Part shown: positions 18,762-28,666 of the stretch, piece after piece
Numbering within the stretch: position 1 is the stretch's first letter
Layout of the letters: each line of letters starts with the position of its first letter
Assembly (NCBI RefSeq): GCF_001517085.1
Contig: NZ_LRAC01000098.1
Location: 1-64,000 of the forward strand
Length of the DNA: 64,000 nucleotides
Direction of reading: 5' to 3'
Source of the DNA: Paenibacillus sp. DMB5
GTDB taxonomy: Bacteria; Bacillota; Bacilli; Paenibacillales; Paenibacillaceae
The notes under the pieces: model-generated
The model's database searches: none
What the model saw: only the letters and a program-made list of their open reading frames with translations
What the model was told of the DNA's origin: nothing
Made by a program: the position numbers and the translations under genes

Positions 18762-19160
18762 ATGGAACTGGAAAATGATAAGCTGCCGGCAGTGCTGAAG
18801 GCCGAGGAATTTAAGTACAGCAAGGAGAATGAGCAGATCGTCAAAAAGGATTTCTGGCGCAAAATGAAAAAGTTCGCCGGTAAAATCCCCTTTACGAAGG
18901 ACGCGGTTGCCATGTATTACTGTGCCATTGATGCCAAGACGCCGCTCTGGGCCAAGGGTATAGCTTTCGGTGCCCTGGCTTACTTCATCGCTCCTATTGA
19001 TGCTATTCCGGATGCATTTATCGGACTCGGCCTGACTGATGATGCTGCAATCATTGCCGCCGGTGTCCGGGCGATTGCCGGTCAGGTGACCGAGGAGCAC
19101 CGGGAGAAGTCCGAGCAGTTTTTTGATGATGAACCCAAAACAGAAGGGGCACGGCGTTAA
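18762..19160 (+). CDS. DUF1232 (YkvA family) membrane protein
   Basis: A 132-residue protein. The DUF1232 core is the [20 protein letters not shown] stretch (about 65-85), with the conserved P-D-A-I-P-D pattern and membrane-embedded flanks, followed by [11 protein letters not shown]. Function of the family is not known. AGGAGG seven bases before the ATG at 18762 sets the start; an upstream in-frame start has no ribosome site. The end overlaps the convergent HxlR gene by four bases. Confidence 0.85.
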   Translation: MELENDKLPAVLKAEEFKYSKENEQIVKKDFWRKMKKFAGKIPFTKDAVAMYYCAIDAKTPLWAKGIAFGALAYFIAPIDAIPDAFIGLGLTDDAAIIAAGVRAIAGQVTEEHREKSEQFFDDEPKTEGARR

Positions 19161-19561
19161 GCCTGCCCCCTTGCACCGGCTTCCTGCCGGCTGCGGCTGT
19201 CCTTTTCGACGGAAAGCTGCTTGGTCTGGTAGGCCTCGCCCCAATCCCGCATTAAGTGGATGATCGGAACCAGTGTCCGACCAAATTCAGTCAGCGAGTA
19301 TTCAACCTTTGGCGGAACTTGCTGGTAAACCTCACGGTGGACCACACCGTCTTCCTCCAGCTCGCGCAGCTGCAGCGTAAGCATACGCTGCGTAATGCCC
19401 GGGCAGATTCTCCGGAATTCATTAAAGCGTTTTGTTCCGTCCATCAAATGGTACAGGAGCACGCCCTTCCATTTTCCGCCGATTACATCAAGGGTAAATT
19501 CTACGGGACAGGCCTTAGCGCCATCGGGACATTCGCCAAAGCCGCCTTTTCGGTCACGCAT
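19157..19561 (-). CDS. HxlR family transcriptional regulator
   Basis: A 134-residue winged-helix protein. [20 protein letters not shown] opens the HxlR domain, with [20 protein letters not shown] as the helix-turn-helix and [16 protein letters not shown] as the wing. Some HxlR proteins sense electrophiles through this N-terminal cysteine. It is divergent from a nitroreductase gene, the usual target of such regulators, so it probably controls that enzyme. The start follows GAGGTG. The 146-bp divergent region is AT-rich and has several partial dyads. Confidence 0.92.
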   Translation of the reverse strand: MRDRKGGFGECPDGAKACPVEFTLDVIGGKWKGVLLYHLMDGTKRFNEFRRICPGITQRMLTLQLRELEEDGVVHREVYQQVPPKVEYSLTEFGRTLVPIIHLMRDWGEAYQTKQLSVEKDSRSRQEAGARGQA

Positions 19562-19707
19562 GCCAGTTCACCTCACAGTATCATTTTGTATACTACATAA
19601 CAAAAATGTGCGTACTTCAAACTTCGTTATATATATCTTAATATTAAGCATGCGAGCAGGATAACGTCAAAACAATATTTTAAATGGACTGAAAGGGTGT
19701 AACGGAG

Positions 19708-20391
19708 ATGGAAACATTGGAAAAGAACGAAGCGTTAAAAGAGGATATTCTGGCAGCCTACGCTTTCAGGCATGCCACCAAGGAATTTGACAGCAGCCGC
19801 AAAATCAGCAGCGAGGATTTCGGCTTTATTCTGGAAACGGCACGCCTGTCGCCGAGCTCCTTCGGATTTGAGCCCTGGAAATTTGTCGTCGTCCAGAATC
19901 CGGAGCTGCGTGAGAAGCTGCGGGTGAATGCCTGGGGGGCGCAGAAGCAGCTGCCTACGGCCAGTCATTTTCTGCTGATTCTGTCAAGACAGCCGGCGGA
20001 TCTCGCAGCAGATTCGGCCTTTATCGGCGGCATGATGCATGATGTGCAGCAGCTGCCGCCGGAAGTGGCTTCTGGCAAAGCCAAGGCTTTTGATACCTTT
20101 CTGAACGAGGACTTCGGATTAAAGGGCAACGACCGGGCCAAATTTGAGTGGGGGGCGCGCCAGACCTATCTGGCACTCGGGAATATGATGACCGCTGCGG
20201 CCATGATCGGCATCGATTCCTGCCCGATTGAAGGCTTCAACAAGGAGCTGATTGAGCAGACGCTGGAAGCGGAAGGCATTCTGGACCGTGAGCACTTCGG
20301 CCTGGCCTGCATGGTCGCCTTCGGATACCGGAAGGCTGAACCCCGCGCCAAAACAAGACAGACTGCCGGACAGGTCATTCAGTGGGTATAA
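19708..20391 (+). CDS. NAD(P)H-dependent nitroreductase family oxidoreductase
   Basis: A 227-residue FMN-dependent oxidoreductase of the NfsB-like group. It has AYAFRHATKEFDSSRKIS at the N-terminus (phosphate-binding Arg), the LSPSSFGFEPWKF stretch (about 50), and ALGNMMTAAAMIGIDSCPIEGF near residue 170. It reduces quinones, nitro compounds or related electrophiles. It is divergent from the HxlR regulator and is followed by a strong terminator, so it is monocistronic. Confidence 0.92.
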   Translation: METLEKNEALKEDILAAYAFRHATKEFDSSRKISSEDFGFILETARLSPSSFGFEPWKFVVVQNPELREKLRVNAWGAQKQLPTASHFLLILSRQPADLAADSAFIGGMMHDVQQLPPEVASGKAKAFDTFLNEDFGLKGNDRAKFEWGARQTYLALGNMMTAAAMIGIDSCPIEGFNKELIEQTLEAEGILDREHFGLACMVAFGYRKAEPRAKTRQTAGQVIQWV

Positions 20392-20405
20392 GACTATAGC
20401 AAGAC

Positions 20406-20465
20406 AAAAAACCTCTTTGCAAGAAGCCCGTGCTGTGTACGCCGGCTTTGCAGAGAGGTTTTTCT
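20406..20465 (+). terminator. Terminator after nitroreductase gene
   Basis: AAAAACCTCTTTGCAA pairs with TTGCAGAGAGGTTTTT (one G-U) around a loop of about 26 bases and ends in five T residues. Confidence 0.8.
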
Positions 20466-20534
20466 TATTTGTGAAAATATTGAGAAGGTGCGAAAAACAA
20501 TTGAAAATTTGCTGAAAGGCCGCTAGTCTAAGAA

Positions 20535-20547
20535 GGTAACGATTACC
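20535..20547. promoter_or_regulatory. Perfect dyad upstream of cidA-like gene
   Basis: GGTAACGATTACC is a perfect 5-3-5 inverted repeat 40 bases before the cidA-like start. A weak promoter (TTGAAA, 17 bases, TAGTCT) ends just before it, so the dyad would lie at the transcript start. No regulator gene is adjacent. Confidence 0.35.
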
Positions 20548-20586
20548 GGTGAATTACTTAATTTAGACTGAAGGGATTCCTGCAAC

Positions 20587-21002
20587 ATGAAAATAATCCG
20601 TATCATTGCCGAGGTCGGAGTACTGTATGTGTTCTATCTGGCAGGCGATGTTCTGCAGAAGCTGCTGCATCTGCCCGTTCCCGGCAGCATCGTCGGCCTG
20701 TTGTTGCTCTTTGTACTCTTATTATTAAAAATTGTACCTGTTAAGCTGATTGAAAATGGCTCGTCATTTATCCTGGCCTACCTGCCCATGTTCTTCATTC
20801 CGGCAACCGCCGGGATTATGAACCACCTGGATATTTTCAGCGCCGCGGCCTGCTGCTCATTGCGATTCTGGTTGTCAGCAGTGTGATCACCATGGTTGTG
20901 ACTGCCCATACCAGCGAGTGGATCGCCGGCTTTAGCGTAAGCCGTGCAGCGAGACAAAGCCTTACTGCCGAGACCCTGAGTGAAAAGAGGAAGGGCGCAT
21001 GA
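20587..21002 (+). pseudogene. CidA/LrgA family holin-like protein, frameshifted
   Basis: Read across one missing base near 20843 this encodes a 138-residue CidA/LrgA protein. The first part has FYLAGDVLQKLLHLPVPGSI and the AYLPMFFIPATAGIM stretch. After the shift the other frame continues RGLLLIAILVVSSVITMVV and ends KRKGA at 21002. Members are small membrane proteins with four helices, linked to murein hydrolase export, overflow metabolism and pyruvate transport. The ATGA overlap with the lrgB-like gene is intact. The break sits in GCGCCGCGGCC. Confidence 0.85.
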
Positions 21003-21687
21003 GACTGCTGCTTGCCGCAGGATTCATCCTGTTTAATGTTGCTATTTATCTGTTCATGGCTATGCTGTACAAACGGTACCGTCTGCCTGTCCTTTTACCC
21101 GCGCTGACGGCCACCTTTACGGTGGTGGTACTGCTGCTCGGATTCGATATTTCCTATGATACATACATGATCGGCGGCGAATGGATCAACCGTCTGCTCG
21201 GGCCTGCGGTCGTCTCACTGGCTTACCCGCTGTATAAGCAGCGGCATGTGCTGCGCGAGAATCTTCCGGCGGTGCTGGGAGGAACCGTGACCGGCCTGCT
21301 GGTCGGCATGCTGAGCGGCCTGCTGCTGGCAGCCGGTCTGGGCTTCTCCAAAATTTATGTGCTCTCTATTCTGCCCAAGTCCATTACGACAGCAGTTGCG
21401 ATTCAAATTTCCGGCAGCCTGGGCGGAGATTCTTCACTGACCTCTGTATTCGTGATGATTGCCGGCTTCACCGGGGCAATTGGCGGACCATACATTATCA
21501 AGCTGTTCAGAATCCGCAGCGAGTCGGGCATCGGCATCGGACTGGGCACCGCATCCCATGCGCTCGGCACTGCCAAAGCGCTGGAATATGGTGAGCAGTC
21601 GTCTCTATGAGCTCTGTTGCCATGACCGTCTGTGCGATCGTCGGCTCCATTGTTTCGCCGCTCGTCGTCTGGATCATGTATCACTAG
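20999..21687 (+). pseudogene. LrgB/CidB family protein, frameshifted near its end
   Basis: The main frame encodes 203 residues of an LrgB protein: RYRLPVLLPALTATFTVVVL, then LPKSITTAVAIQISGSLGG and GLGTASHALGTAKALEYGEQ. It stops at 21610, but another frame continues MSSVAMTVCAIVGSIVSPLV and ends YH at 21687, matching the final helix of the family. One base added near 21606 restores 229 residues, the normal length. LrgB partners CidA/LrgA in the membrane. Without the repair the last membrane helix is missing. It overlaps the cidA-like stop by four bases. Confidence 0.85.
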
Positions 21688-21700
21688 CTTTTGCCGTCTG

Positions 21701-23251
<1,551 letters not shown>

Positions 23252-23316
23252 TTAATTAATCTTTATATGATTACATAATACGAATTATACGTTAAAATAG
23301 GCAATATAAATCTTTA

Positions 23317-23338
23317 GGATTAATATAAATACTAATCC
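23317..23338. promoter_or_regulatory. Inverted repeat in abfA/regulator intergenic region
   Basis: GGATTAATA and TACTAATCC form a dyad with one mismatch around a four-base centre, 20 bases before the regulator start. The 146-bp region is very AT-rich. It is the best candidate operator for the adjacent winged-helix protein; binding is inferred. Confidence 0.45.
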
Positions 23339-23358
23339 AAGAGGGGTAGAGGATAAGG

Positions 23359-24261
23359 ATGTACTTAACTACTGATTCAGAATCGCTAAAAGTGTATGAA
23401 GCGCTGGCCAGTGAGGTCAGGCTCCGGATCATTGATCTGCTGGGTACGGAAGAAATGCATATAAAAGAGCTGGCCGAGAGGCTGTATCTCAGCAGCGCCA
23501 TCGTCAGCTCGCATGTCACCAAGCTGCAGAAGGCCGGAATTGTCAGCTCGCAGATGAAACGGATTGACGGCGGAACCTATAAATACTGCTCGCTGTCGGC
23601 TAATTTTCTGCAGATCAAATTGTCGGGGGCGAAGGGCATTGCCCGTAAAGTGGTTGAGGTATCCGTTCCGGTGGGACACTATACAGATTTGCAGGCCTTC
23701 CCGACCTGCGGAATTGCCACGACCGACAAGCTGATCGGATACTATGATGATCCGCGTTATTTTCTTGATCCCGAGCGGGTTGATGCAGGCATTCTGTGGT
23801 TTGCTAAAGGTTATGCCGAATATAAAGTGCCTAATTACCTGTTTATGGACCAGAAGGTTCAGGAAATTGAAATATCCCTGGAGCTGGGTTCGGAAGCGCC
23901 GAATGTTAATGAAAAATGGCCTTCGGAAATTCTGTTTGCGCTTAACGGGCATGATCTGGGCAAATGGACAAGTCCCGGCGACTTCGGGGTGATGCGCGGA
24001 CGGCTTACCCCTTCCTGGTGGAATTCCGATGTGAACCAGTACGGGCTGCTGAAGGTGCTGCGGGTGAACCGAAGAGGAACCTATATAGACGGGCAGCAGA
24101 TTTCATCGGTAACCCTGGATGATGTATGCTGGCAGAAGGACCAGTGGACGTTCAGGCTGACGGCAGAAGACTCAACCCGAAGGCGAGGCGGATTGACTCT
24201 GTATGGACGGGGCTTCGGTAATTACGAGCAGGATATCGTGTTCAGGGTTTATTATGAATAA
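23359..24261 (+). CDS. ArsR-type winged-helix regulator with C-terminal sensor domain
   Basis: A 300-residue protein. Residues 1-90 form an ArsR-like winged helix (VYEALASEVRLRIIDLLG, then the recognition helix SSAIVSSHVTKLQKAG). Residues 100-300 form a long beta-rich domain with DYxxDPRYF-like and EIEISLELGSEAP stretches that I do not assign to a named family; a carbohydrate-binding jelly roll is a possibility. Such two-domain regulators occur beside sugar hydrolase genes in Paenibacillus. Divergence from abfA suggests control of arabinose-oligosaccharide use. GAGGATAAGG precedes the ATG. Confidence 0.8.
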   Translation: MYLTTDSESLKVYEALASEVRLRIIDLLGTEEMHIKELAERLYLSSAIVSSHVTKLQKAGIVSSQMKRIDGGTYKYCSLSANFLQIKLSGAKGIARKVVEVSVPVGHYTDLQAFPTCGIATTDKLIGYYDDPRYFLDPERVDAGILWFAKGYAEYKVPNYLFMDQKVQEIEISLELGSEAPNVNEKWPSEILFALNGHDLGKWTSPGDFGVMRGRLTPSWWNSDVNQYGLLKVLRVNRRGTYIDGQQISSVTLDDVCWQKDQWTFRLTAEDSTRRRGGLTLYGRGFGNYEQDIVFRVYYE

Positions 24262-24370
24262 AGAGAAGCGGTGGATTACTTCCTTGCGCAGAATTAATGT
24301 TTGCAAATCAGTCTTACGGGTAACTATAACTAAGTGAACAAAAAACTGTTAAGCCTGAGGAGGAATTCAC

Positions 24371-24544
24371 ATGACGGATCACATTCAGAACGAAGCGGAT
24401 CTCCGCAATAAAGAAAATAAAGACGGTGACTCGCTGGCAGAACGCAAGAAGATGGAGAACGGCGTGGACATTGAGCCGGAGGCTGACGACTGGGTAGCCA
24501 AACCTGCGGAATCCGCCCATCCGGACCCGCTTCCCAAAAACTAA
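24371..24544 (+). CDS. Small hydrophilic protein, 57 residues
   Basis: This short acidic protein (begins MTDHIQNEADLRNKENK, ends HPDPLPKN) has a perfect ribosome site, AGGAGG seven bases before the ATG, and is closed by a clean terminator 15 bases after its stop. It has no hydrophobic segment and looks disordered. I do not recognise it. A GTTTGC, 13 bases, GGGTAA pair lies about 70 bases upstream and resembles a general-stress-type promoter, but that is weak. The signals on both sides make a real gene likely. Confidence 0.65.
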   Translation: MTDHIQNEADLRNKENKDGDSLAERKKMENGVDIEPEADDWVAKPAESAHPDPLPKN

Positions 24545-24559
24545 AGATATGCACTCAAG

Positions 24560-24590
24560 ACAGGCTATCCTATATGGATAGCCTGTTTCT
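24560..24590 (+). terminator. Terminator after 57-residue protein gene
   Basis: ACAGGCTATCC and GGATAGCCTGT form an 11-bp perfect stem with a TATAT loop, then TTCT. Confidence 0.75.
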
Positions 24591-24732
24591 GCGTACACAG
24601 CTCATGGTGTATTGAGTATTGCCTGGTGCCTGTTGTATACTCAGGTCAAGTCCAGCCATTAGTCTTCATCATTCAGCACAGCAGCGCAGATTTCCCGGGA
24701 CTCAGGCAATTGAACTTGAGGGAGGTAAAGAA

Positions 24733-24918
24733 ATGCGTAGTCGGAACGATAACGGCAGGTACAGGCAAAAGCGGGGAGAGGCACTGGCAGGCAATTTTGA
24801 GAAAAAGTACGGCTCTGACTTTGGCGTTCGCAGTGAAGTTTCGCTGGAGGCCCTGAGAAAACAGCATGACAGTCCTTTAACAGCACAGCTCGCAAAGGAA
24901 CAGCAGCAGAAGGAGTGA
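24733..24918 (+). CDS. Small basic hydrophilic protein, 61 residues
   Basis: The protein begins MRSRNDNGRYRQKRGEALAG and ends KEQQQKE. It is charged and has no membrane segment. GGGAGG lies upstream of the ATG and a terminator follows its stop by about 45 bases. An in-frame extension of 38 residues upstream was rejected because it lacks a ribosome site. Function unknown; small proteins of this kind often are stress- or sporulation-linked, but nothing here proves it. Confidence 0.6.
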   Translation: MRSRNDNGRYRQKRGEALAGNFEKKYGSDFGVRSEVSLEALRKQHDSPLTAQLAKEQQQKE

Positions 24919-24963
24919 ACCTTAAAGTGTTCAGTATTCAGACAAAGTTAAGGATGACAAGGA

Positions 24964-25010
24964 GATGTCCCGTGAAGCCGTGATTTACAGGCTGCTGGGA
25001 CATCTTTTTT
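24964..25010 (+). terminator. Terminator after 61-residue protein gene
   Basis: GATGTCCC pairs with GGGACATC across a 25-base loop, followed by seven T residues. Confidence 0.75.
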
Positions 25011-25116
25011 GTTAGCACTAATATATAAGTCTCCTGTATAAGATGAAAAGAGCTATGGCATACTACCTCCCGGAACCATCTGTAAAACTAAACTTACAGT
25101 GAGGGAGGCAGTGCCT

Positions 25117-25689
25117 GTGAATCTTTTTCTGCTGTTGTCACCCGGCAGCGATTCTGCTTTTGCGGCGGCAGGCCAGTATTTCTTTTACTTTGCAGTCTAC
25201 TCCTTCTTGGGCTGGGTCCTTGAAGGGACATATAATCTCTATAGCCGGGGAAGCTTCCGCAAAGAAGGTTTTCTAAAGGGGCCGGTTAAACCGATGTATG
25301 GCTTTGCTCCGCTGCTGCTTCTGTCGTTTCAGCGGCTGGAGCTGCCGCTTCCCGTGTTCCTGCTGCTGGCGCTGATTATTCCGTCGGTGGTTGAATATGT
25401 CAGCGGCTGGCTGCTCAAGACCTTTTTCCGCAAGCAATGGTGGGATTATTCGGACATGCCCCGCCAGCTCCACGGTCATATCTGCCTTAAATTCTCACTG
25501 TATTGGTGGGTGCTGTCTGCCGGATGCATCTATGCGCTACACCCGCTGATCGCGCTGCTGTACCATTTAATGGAGCCTGTATGGTTACCTGCTCTACCGC
25601 TGGTTGCTGTGATGTTCCTGGCCGATATGCTCTGGACCTTCCGGATACGCCGTCGCAGCCTGACTGAACTGGAGCATGGTGAAGGCTAA
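25117..25689 (+). CDS. Putative ABC-transporter type IV family membrane protein
   Basis: A 190-residue membrane protein with about five hydrophobic segments. The YSFLGWVLEGTYNLYSRGSF stretch and the following GFLKGPVKPMYGFAPLLLL are hallmarks of the family once called DUF1113, now listed as putative ABC-transporter type IV. The central basic WDYSD motif is also conserved. Its role is not established. The start is GTG 25117, eight bases from GAGGGAGG; an in-frame ATG six codons earlier overlaps the ribosome site. Confidence 0.75.
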   Translation: MNLFLLLSPGSDSAFAAAGQYFFYFAVYSFLGWVLEGTYNLYSRGSFRKEGFLKGPVKPMYGFAPLLLLSFQRLELPLPVFLLLALIIPSVVEYVSGWLLKTFFRKQWWDYSDMPRQLHGHICLKFSLYWWVLSAGCIYALHPLIALLYHLMEPVWLPALPLVAVMFLADMLWTFRIRRRSLTELEHGEG

Positions 25690-25714
25690 TGTCTATTCAT
25701 AAGGACATGTTAAT

Positions 25715-25758
25715 AATAAGGACCTTTCTTTGACCACACGGCAAAGGAAGTCCTTATT
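25715..25758 (+). terminator. Imperfect hairpin after type IV family gene
   Basis: AATAAGGACCTTTCTTTG pairs with CAAAGGAAGTCCTTATT with one bulge around a nine-base loop. The T-tract after it is short, so termination is likely but not certain. Confidence 0.45.
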
Positions 25759-25869
25759 TGGCATGCCTGCAAGGAACCGGGGTATGGGATGTCTAATATA
25801 GATACAGGGTGCTGTACTTCCTGAACCGTTACTATCATACATTAGTACAAAATAGAGGGGGGCGTTATC

Positions 25870-26346
25870 ATGCCGATATCTGATTATTACCGTGAGCTGC
25901 GCAGCCGGATAGGTACAAGCCTGCTGATGATGCCGTCTGTAGCTGCAGTCATTCGTAATGACGCCCATGAGATTCTCTTCGTCCGCAAAAGCGGAGAACA
26001 GCTGTGGGGTCTGCCGGCCGGTGCAGTTGAGCCTGGGGAGACTCCGTCCAGGGCAGTGCGCCGCGAGGTGTTCGAGGAGACTGGTCTAATGGTAACACCG
26101 TTAAGGGTGAGCGGAGTATTCGGAGGAGCAAAATATGCATATGAGTACAGTAATGGTGACTGTGTCGAGTATTCGGTTACTGTATTCGAGTGTACTATCG
26201 TTAAGGGTACACCAAGAAATATGGATGGAGAGTGTGAGGAGCTCAGATTCTTCAGTGAAGACGAGCTGCCGCAGATTGCAATTCCGTACCCTCCTGAGCT
26301 GTTCCGTAGACCGTCAGGTGAAGCTCAGCCGGCAATATTCGAGTAG
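25870..26346 (+). CDS. Nudix hydrolase
   Basis: A 158-residue Nudix protein. The Nudix box runs from GAVEPGETPSRAVRREV through FEETGL (about 57-79), with the R-E-x2-E-E core that binds the metal. The N-terminal helix (SDYYRELRSRIG) is common in Bacillus members that handle nucleotide or sugar-nucleotide diphosphates. The substrate is unknown. AGAGGGGGG precedes the ATG by seven bases. It precedes the DUF2809 gene by 32 bases and may be cotranscribed with it. Confidence 0.88.
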   Translation: MPISDYYRELRSRIGTSLLMMPSVAAVIRNDAHEILFVRKSGEQLWGLPAGAVEPGETPSRAVRREVFEETGLMVTPLRVSGVFGGAKYAYEYSNGDCVEYSVTVFECTIVKGTPRNMDGECEELRFFSEDELPQIAIPYPPELFRRPSGEAQPAIFE

Positions 26347-26378
26347 ATTCTTGTTTTGCAGAGTCAGGAGCTAACAGT

Positions 26379-26822
26379 GTGCAAAAAATTGAAGTGAACC
26401 GCAGCCGCAGCAAAATTATATATTGCTGTGCCATAATCATTACTATTGTGTCAGGATTATGTTCCAGAGTGTATGCGGAGTATCTGCCTGAATTTGCCGC
26501 AGCCCATCTGGGAGACGCTTTATGGGCGGCAATGGTGTATTTCGGATTCCGCCTGCTGCTCAGCCGGTGTTCAATGGCAGTTGCGCTGGGGGTGGGCATT
26601 CTGTTCAGCTTCAGCATCGAGTTCAGCCAGCTGTACCAGGCAGCATGGATTAACGAAGTACGGGCTACGCTGGCGGGCGGGCTGATTCTGGGCAGAGGGT
26701 TCCTCTGGATCGACCTGTTGCGCTATACAGCAGGAATCTGCGGAGCCTATATACTGGACCGCTGGTGCCTGAACACAGCTTCACCCGTGATAAATAAGGT
26801 TGATGGAGATGAGATTCCCTAA
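26379..26822 (+). CDS. DUF2809 family membrane protein
   Basis: A 147-residue protein with four hydrophobic segments. The GLCSRVYAEYLPEF and HLGDALWAAMVYFGFR stretches and the later SIEFSQLYQAAW motif are typical of DUF2809. Function is unknown. It starts with GTG, eight bases after CAGGAG. Its TAA shares one base with the ATG of the amj gene, so the two are translationally coupled, which hints at a role in envelope biology. Confidence 0.8.
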   Translation: MQKIEVNRSRSKIIYCCAIIITIVSGLCSRVYAEYLPEFAAAHLGDALWAAMVYFGFRLLLSRCSMAVALGVGILFSFSIEFSQLYQAAWINEVRATLAGGLILGRGFLWIDLLRYTAGICGAYILDRWCLNTASPVINKVDGDEIP

Positions 26823-27622
26823 TGACCATGACCAACAGCTTAATCGTGGTATGCCTGCTGACTCTGATCATCAATACGGCCGAAACGTTATCCTATTCGG
26901 TCCGTTTTGCAGGTGTGAAGCTGAACAAGATTGCGATTGCCTTATCCCTGACCGGCATTATCGTGCTGATCTCAAGAACAGCCAATATGATTCAGGCTCC
27001 GCTGACGGCCAAATTTGTGGACTACTCCAACAATGAAGATCCTAGCTTTCCGCTCGGCAATTATCTGCGGATTATTATGCTCGCTTCCACCCTGGGTACT
27101 CTGATTGCAATAGCGCTGTTCCCGACCTTTGTCGGCCTGTTCAGCAGGGTGATTTCCAGGCTGGAGATAGAGGGCTCCATTCCCAAGCTGCTCAGCAGCG
27201 TGACAGTGGAGCAGCTCAAGAACACCCGCAAATATTTCAAACGGCCCGGCCTGCAGCTGCCCAGCTTCCGGTATCTGGGCATTCCCAAGCGGTTCATTAT
27301 TATGAACATCTTCGTCACGGGATTCTACACTGTCGGTGTATTGTCTTCCCTGTATGCGGGACATCTGTCTCCCCAGCTGCTTGCCACCGCCTCCAACGCT
27401 TCAGGGCTGATCAACGGTCTGGCCACGATTCTGCTGACCATCTTTATTGATCCGCAGCTGGGGATTATCACCCATAAGGCTACAGAGAGCGTGGAGTATC
27501 GTGACCAGCTCGGTAAAATCTATGTTCTGCTGATGTTCTCCAGGGTTCTCGGAACATTGCTCGGCCAGCTTGTATTTGAACCGGCGGCCTATTTCATCAG
27601 CTGGATGGTTCAGCTGATCTGA
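26822..27622 (+). CDS. amj: Lipid II flippase Amj family protein
   Basis: A 266-residue polytopic membrane protein, the length of Bacillus Amj (YdaH). It has the TLIINTAETLSYSVRFAGV start, RTANMIQAPLTAKFVD, and the PKRFIIMNIFVTGFYTVGVL segment. Amj moves the peptidoglycan precursor lipid II across the membrane and in Bacillus is an alternative to MurJ, induced by the sigma-M stress regulon. It overlaps the DUF2809 gene by one base. I saw no ECF-type promoter directly in front of the operon. Confidence 0.88.
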   Translation: MTMTNSLIVVCLLTLIINTAETLSYSVRFAGVKLNKIAIALSLTGIIVLISRTANMIQAPLTAKFVDYSNNEDPSFPLGNYLRIIMLASTLGTLIAIALFPTFVGLFSRVISRLEIEGSIPKLLSSVTVEQLKNTRKYFKRPGLQLPSFRYLGIPKRFIIMNIFVTGFYTVGVLSSLYAGHLSPQLLATASNASGLINGLATILLTIFIDPQLGIITHKATESVEYRDQLGKIYVLLMFSRVLGTLLGQLVFEPAAYFISWMVQLI

Positions 27623-27650
27623 CAAAGCCCGCAGGCTTCACCCTCAAGAT

Positions 27651-28433
27651 TCATTCCGGAAGCCTTGATTCGGCAAGCCGGAGGGCCGCAGTAATCTTCT
27701 GCTCAAGTACATAGGCCTGCTGCAGATAAGTACGGATTTCCGTCATCCGGGCACAGGAATGCTTCATTCCGGCTGCAGCAGTAACGGCATCTCCAGCCCT
27801 TACGGCTGCCTTATATTGTTTGTCCGCTTCTGAGCGGAGAGCCTGAGCTTCGCTGATCTGCTTGTTCCCGGCAGTGATTTGCTTTCTGATGCCGGATACA
27901 GGCGACAAAGCATCCTTGGCCGGCTTGTTCTTCGCTGCAGCAGCACTTGTAGCTTCGGTAAGTGCCGTATTCTTCGCCTTAATCTCAACCCGCGCTGCAG
28001 TCGCAGCAGCCTTCAATTTATTGCGCTTCAGTTCGAATGCAGTAGCGCTCTTGAGATTGCCCGCTTTGCGTGCGGCAGCAGCCTGCTTGCCCAGGGAAGC
28101 ATACTGCTCCAGCAGCGCAGCATGCTTCTTCCTGGTGGCATCAGCCTCTGACTTGAGCCGGCTCAGCAGACTCTTGTCGGTTGACTGTAGCCTTGCATTA
28201 ACAGCAGCGAGATCGGCTGTGTTCTGCTTGCGCAGCTCCTGGTTCCGTTTGCTCTCGGCCTTAACAGATGCCTGCAGGCTGATGTAGCTGCTGTACAGAT
28301 CATTAATCTGGTCAAGCGCCGCATCCCAGTCTGAGGCTGCGGCAGCCCGGGGAGTATTCCCGGACAAGACCGCCAGAATGACCAGGAGGACAGTAAGGGT
28401 GCGGATTCTGCTCGTGATTGAAGGGCTGTTCAT
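27651..28433 (-). CDS. Secreted coiled-coil protein
   Basis: A 260-residue exported protein. The signal peptide (about 1-33) has a hydrophobic core VLLVILAVLSG and an Ala-rich cleavage region RAAAASD. The rest is almost entirely helical, with Ala/Lys/Glu/Gln-rich heptads from about 35 to 255, so a long coiled coil is expected. I do not recognise a family. The gene has a consensus sigma-A promoter and a leader with an attenuator-like hairpin. A single cysteine (about 226) lies near the C-terminus. Role at the cell surface is possible but unproven. Confidence 0.75.
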   Translation of the reverse strand: MNSPSITSRIRTLTVLLVILAVLSGNTPRAAAASDWDAALDQINDLYSSYISLQASVKAESKRNQELRKQNTADLAAVNARLQSTDKSLLSRLKSEADATRKKHAALLEQYASLGKQAAAARKAGNLKSATAFELKRNKLKAAATAARVEIKAKNTALTEATSAAAAKNKPAKDALSPVSGIRKQITAGNKQISEAQALRSEADKQYKAAVRAGDAVTAAAGMKHSCARMTEIRTYLQQAYVLEQKITAALRLAESRLPE

Positions 28434-28471
28434 TTAGTTCATCTCCATTTCTGCATGTTATCAGCGAACGC

Positions 28472-28520
28472 AAAAAAGCACCCTCAAGAAAGGCATAATT
28501 GCCTATCCTGCGAGGTGCTT
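28472..28520 (-). promoter_or_regulatory. Terminator-like hairpin in leader of coiled-coil gene
   Basis: On the minus strand AAGCACCTC pairs with GAGGGTGCTT (one bulge), with a nested AGGCA/TGCCT hairpin, and six T residues follow. It lies between a strong promoter (28550-28578) and the start codon at 28433. This is the layout of a transcription attenuator or riboswitch expression platform. I could not match it to a known riboswitch class. Confidence 0.6.
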
Positions 28521-28549
28521 CGCCCGCTCAACATGTATATTTTATACAC

Positions 28550-28578
28550 ACTATAGCTTGAATTTATTGGGAAGTCAA
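28550..28578 (-). promoter_or_regulatory. Sigma-A promoter of coiled-coil gene
   Basis: On the minus strand TTGACT and TATAGT are separated by exactly 17 bases. The predicted transcript starts about 110 bases before the gene and includes the hairpin leader. Confidence 0.7.
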
Positions 28579-28666
28579 GAAATAAAAGAACGCCAGTTCG
28601 CTATTGCCCGAATATAGAATTTACAATATAGAATTGAAGAGATCATTCACAGCACAGGAGGCTTAT

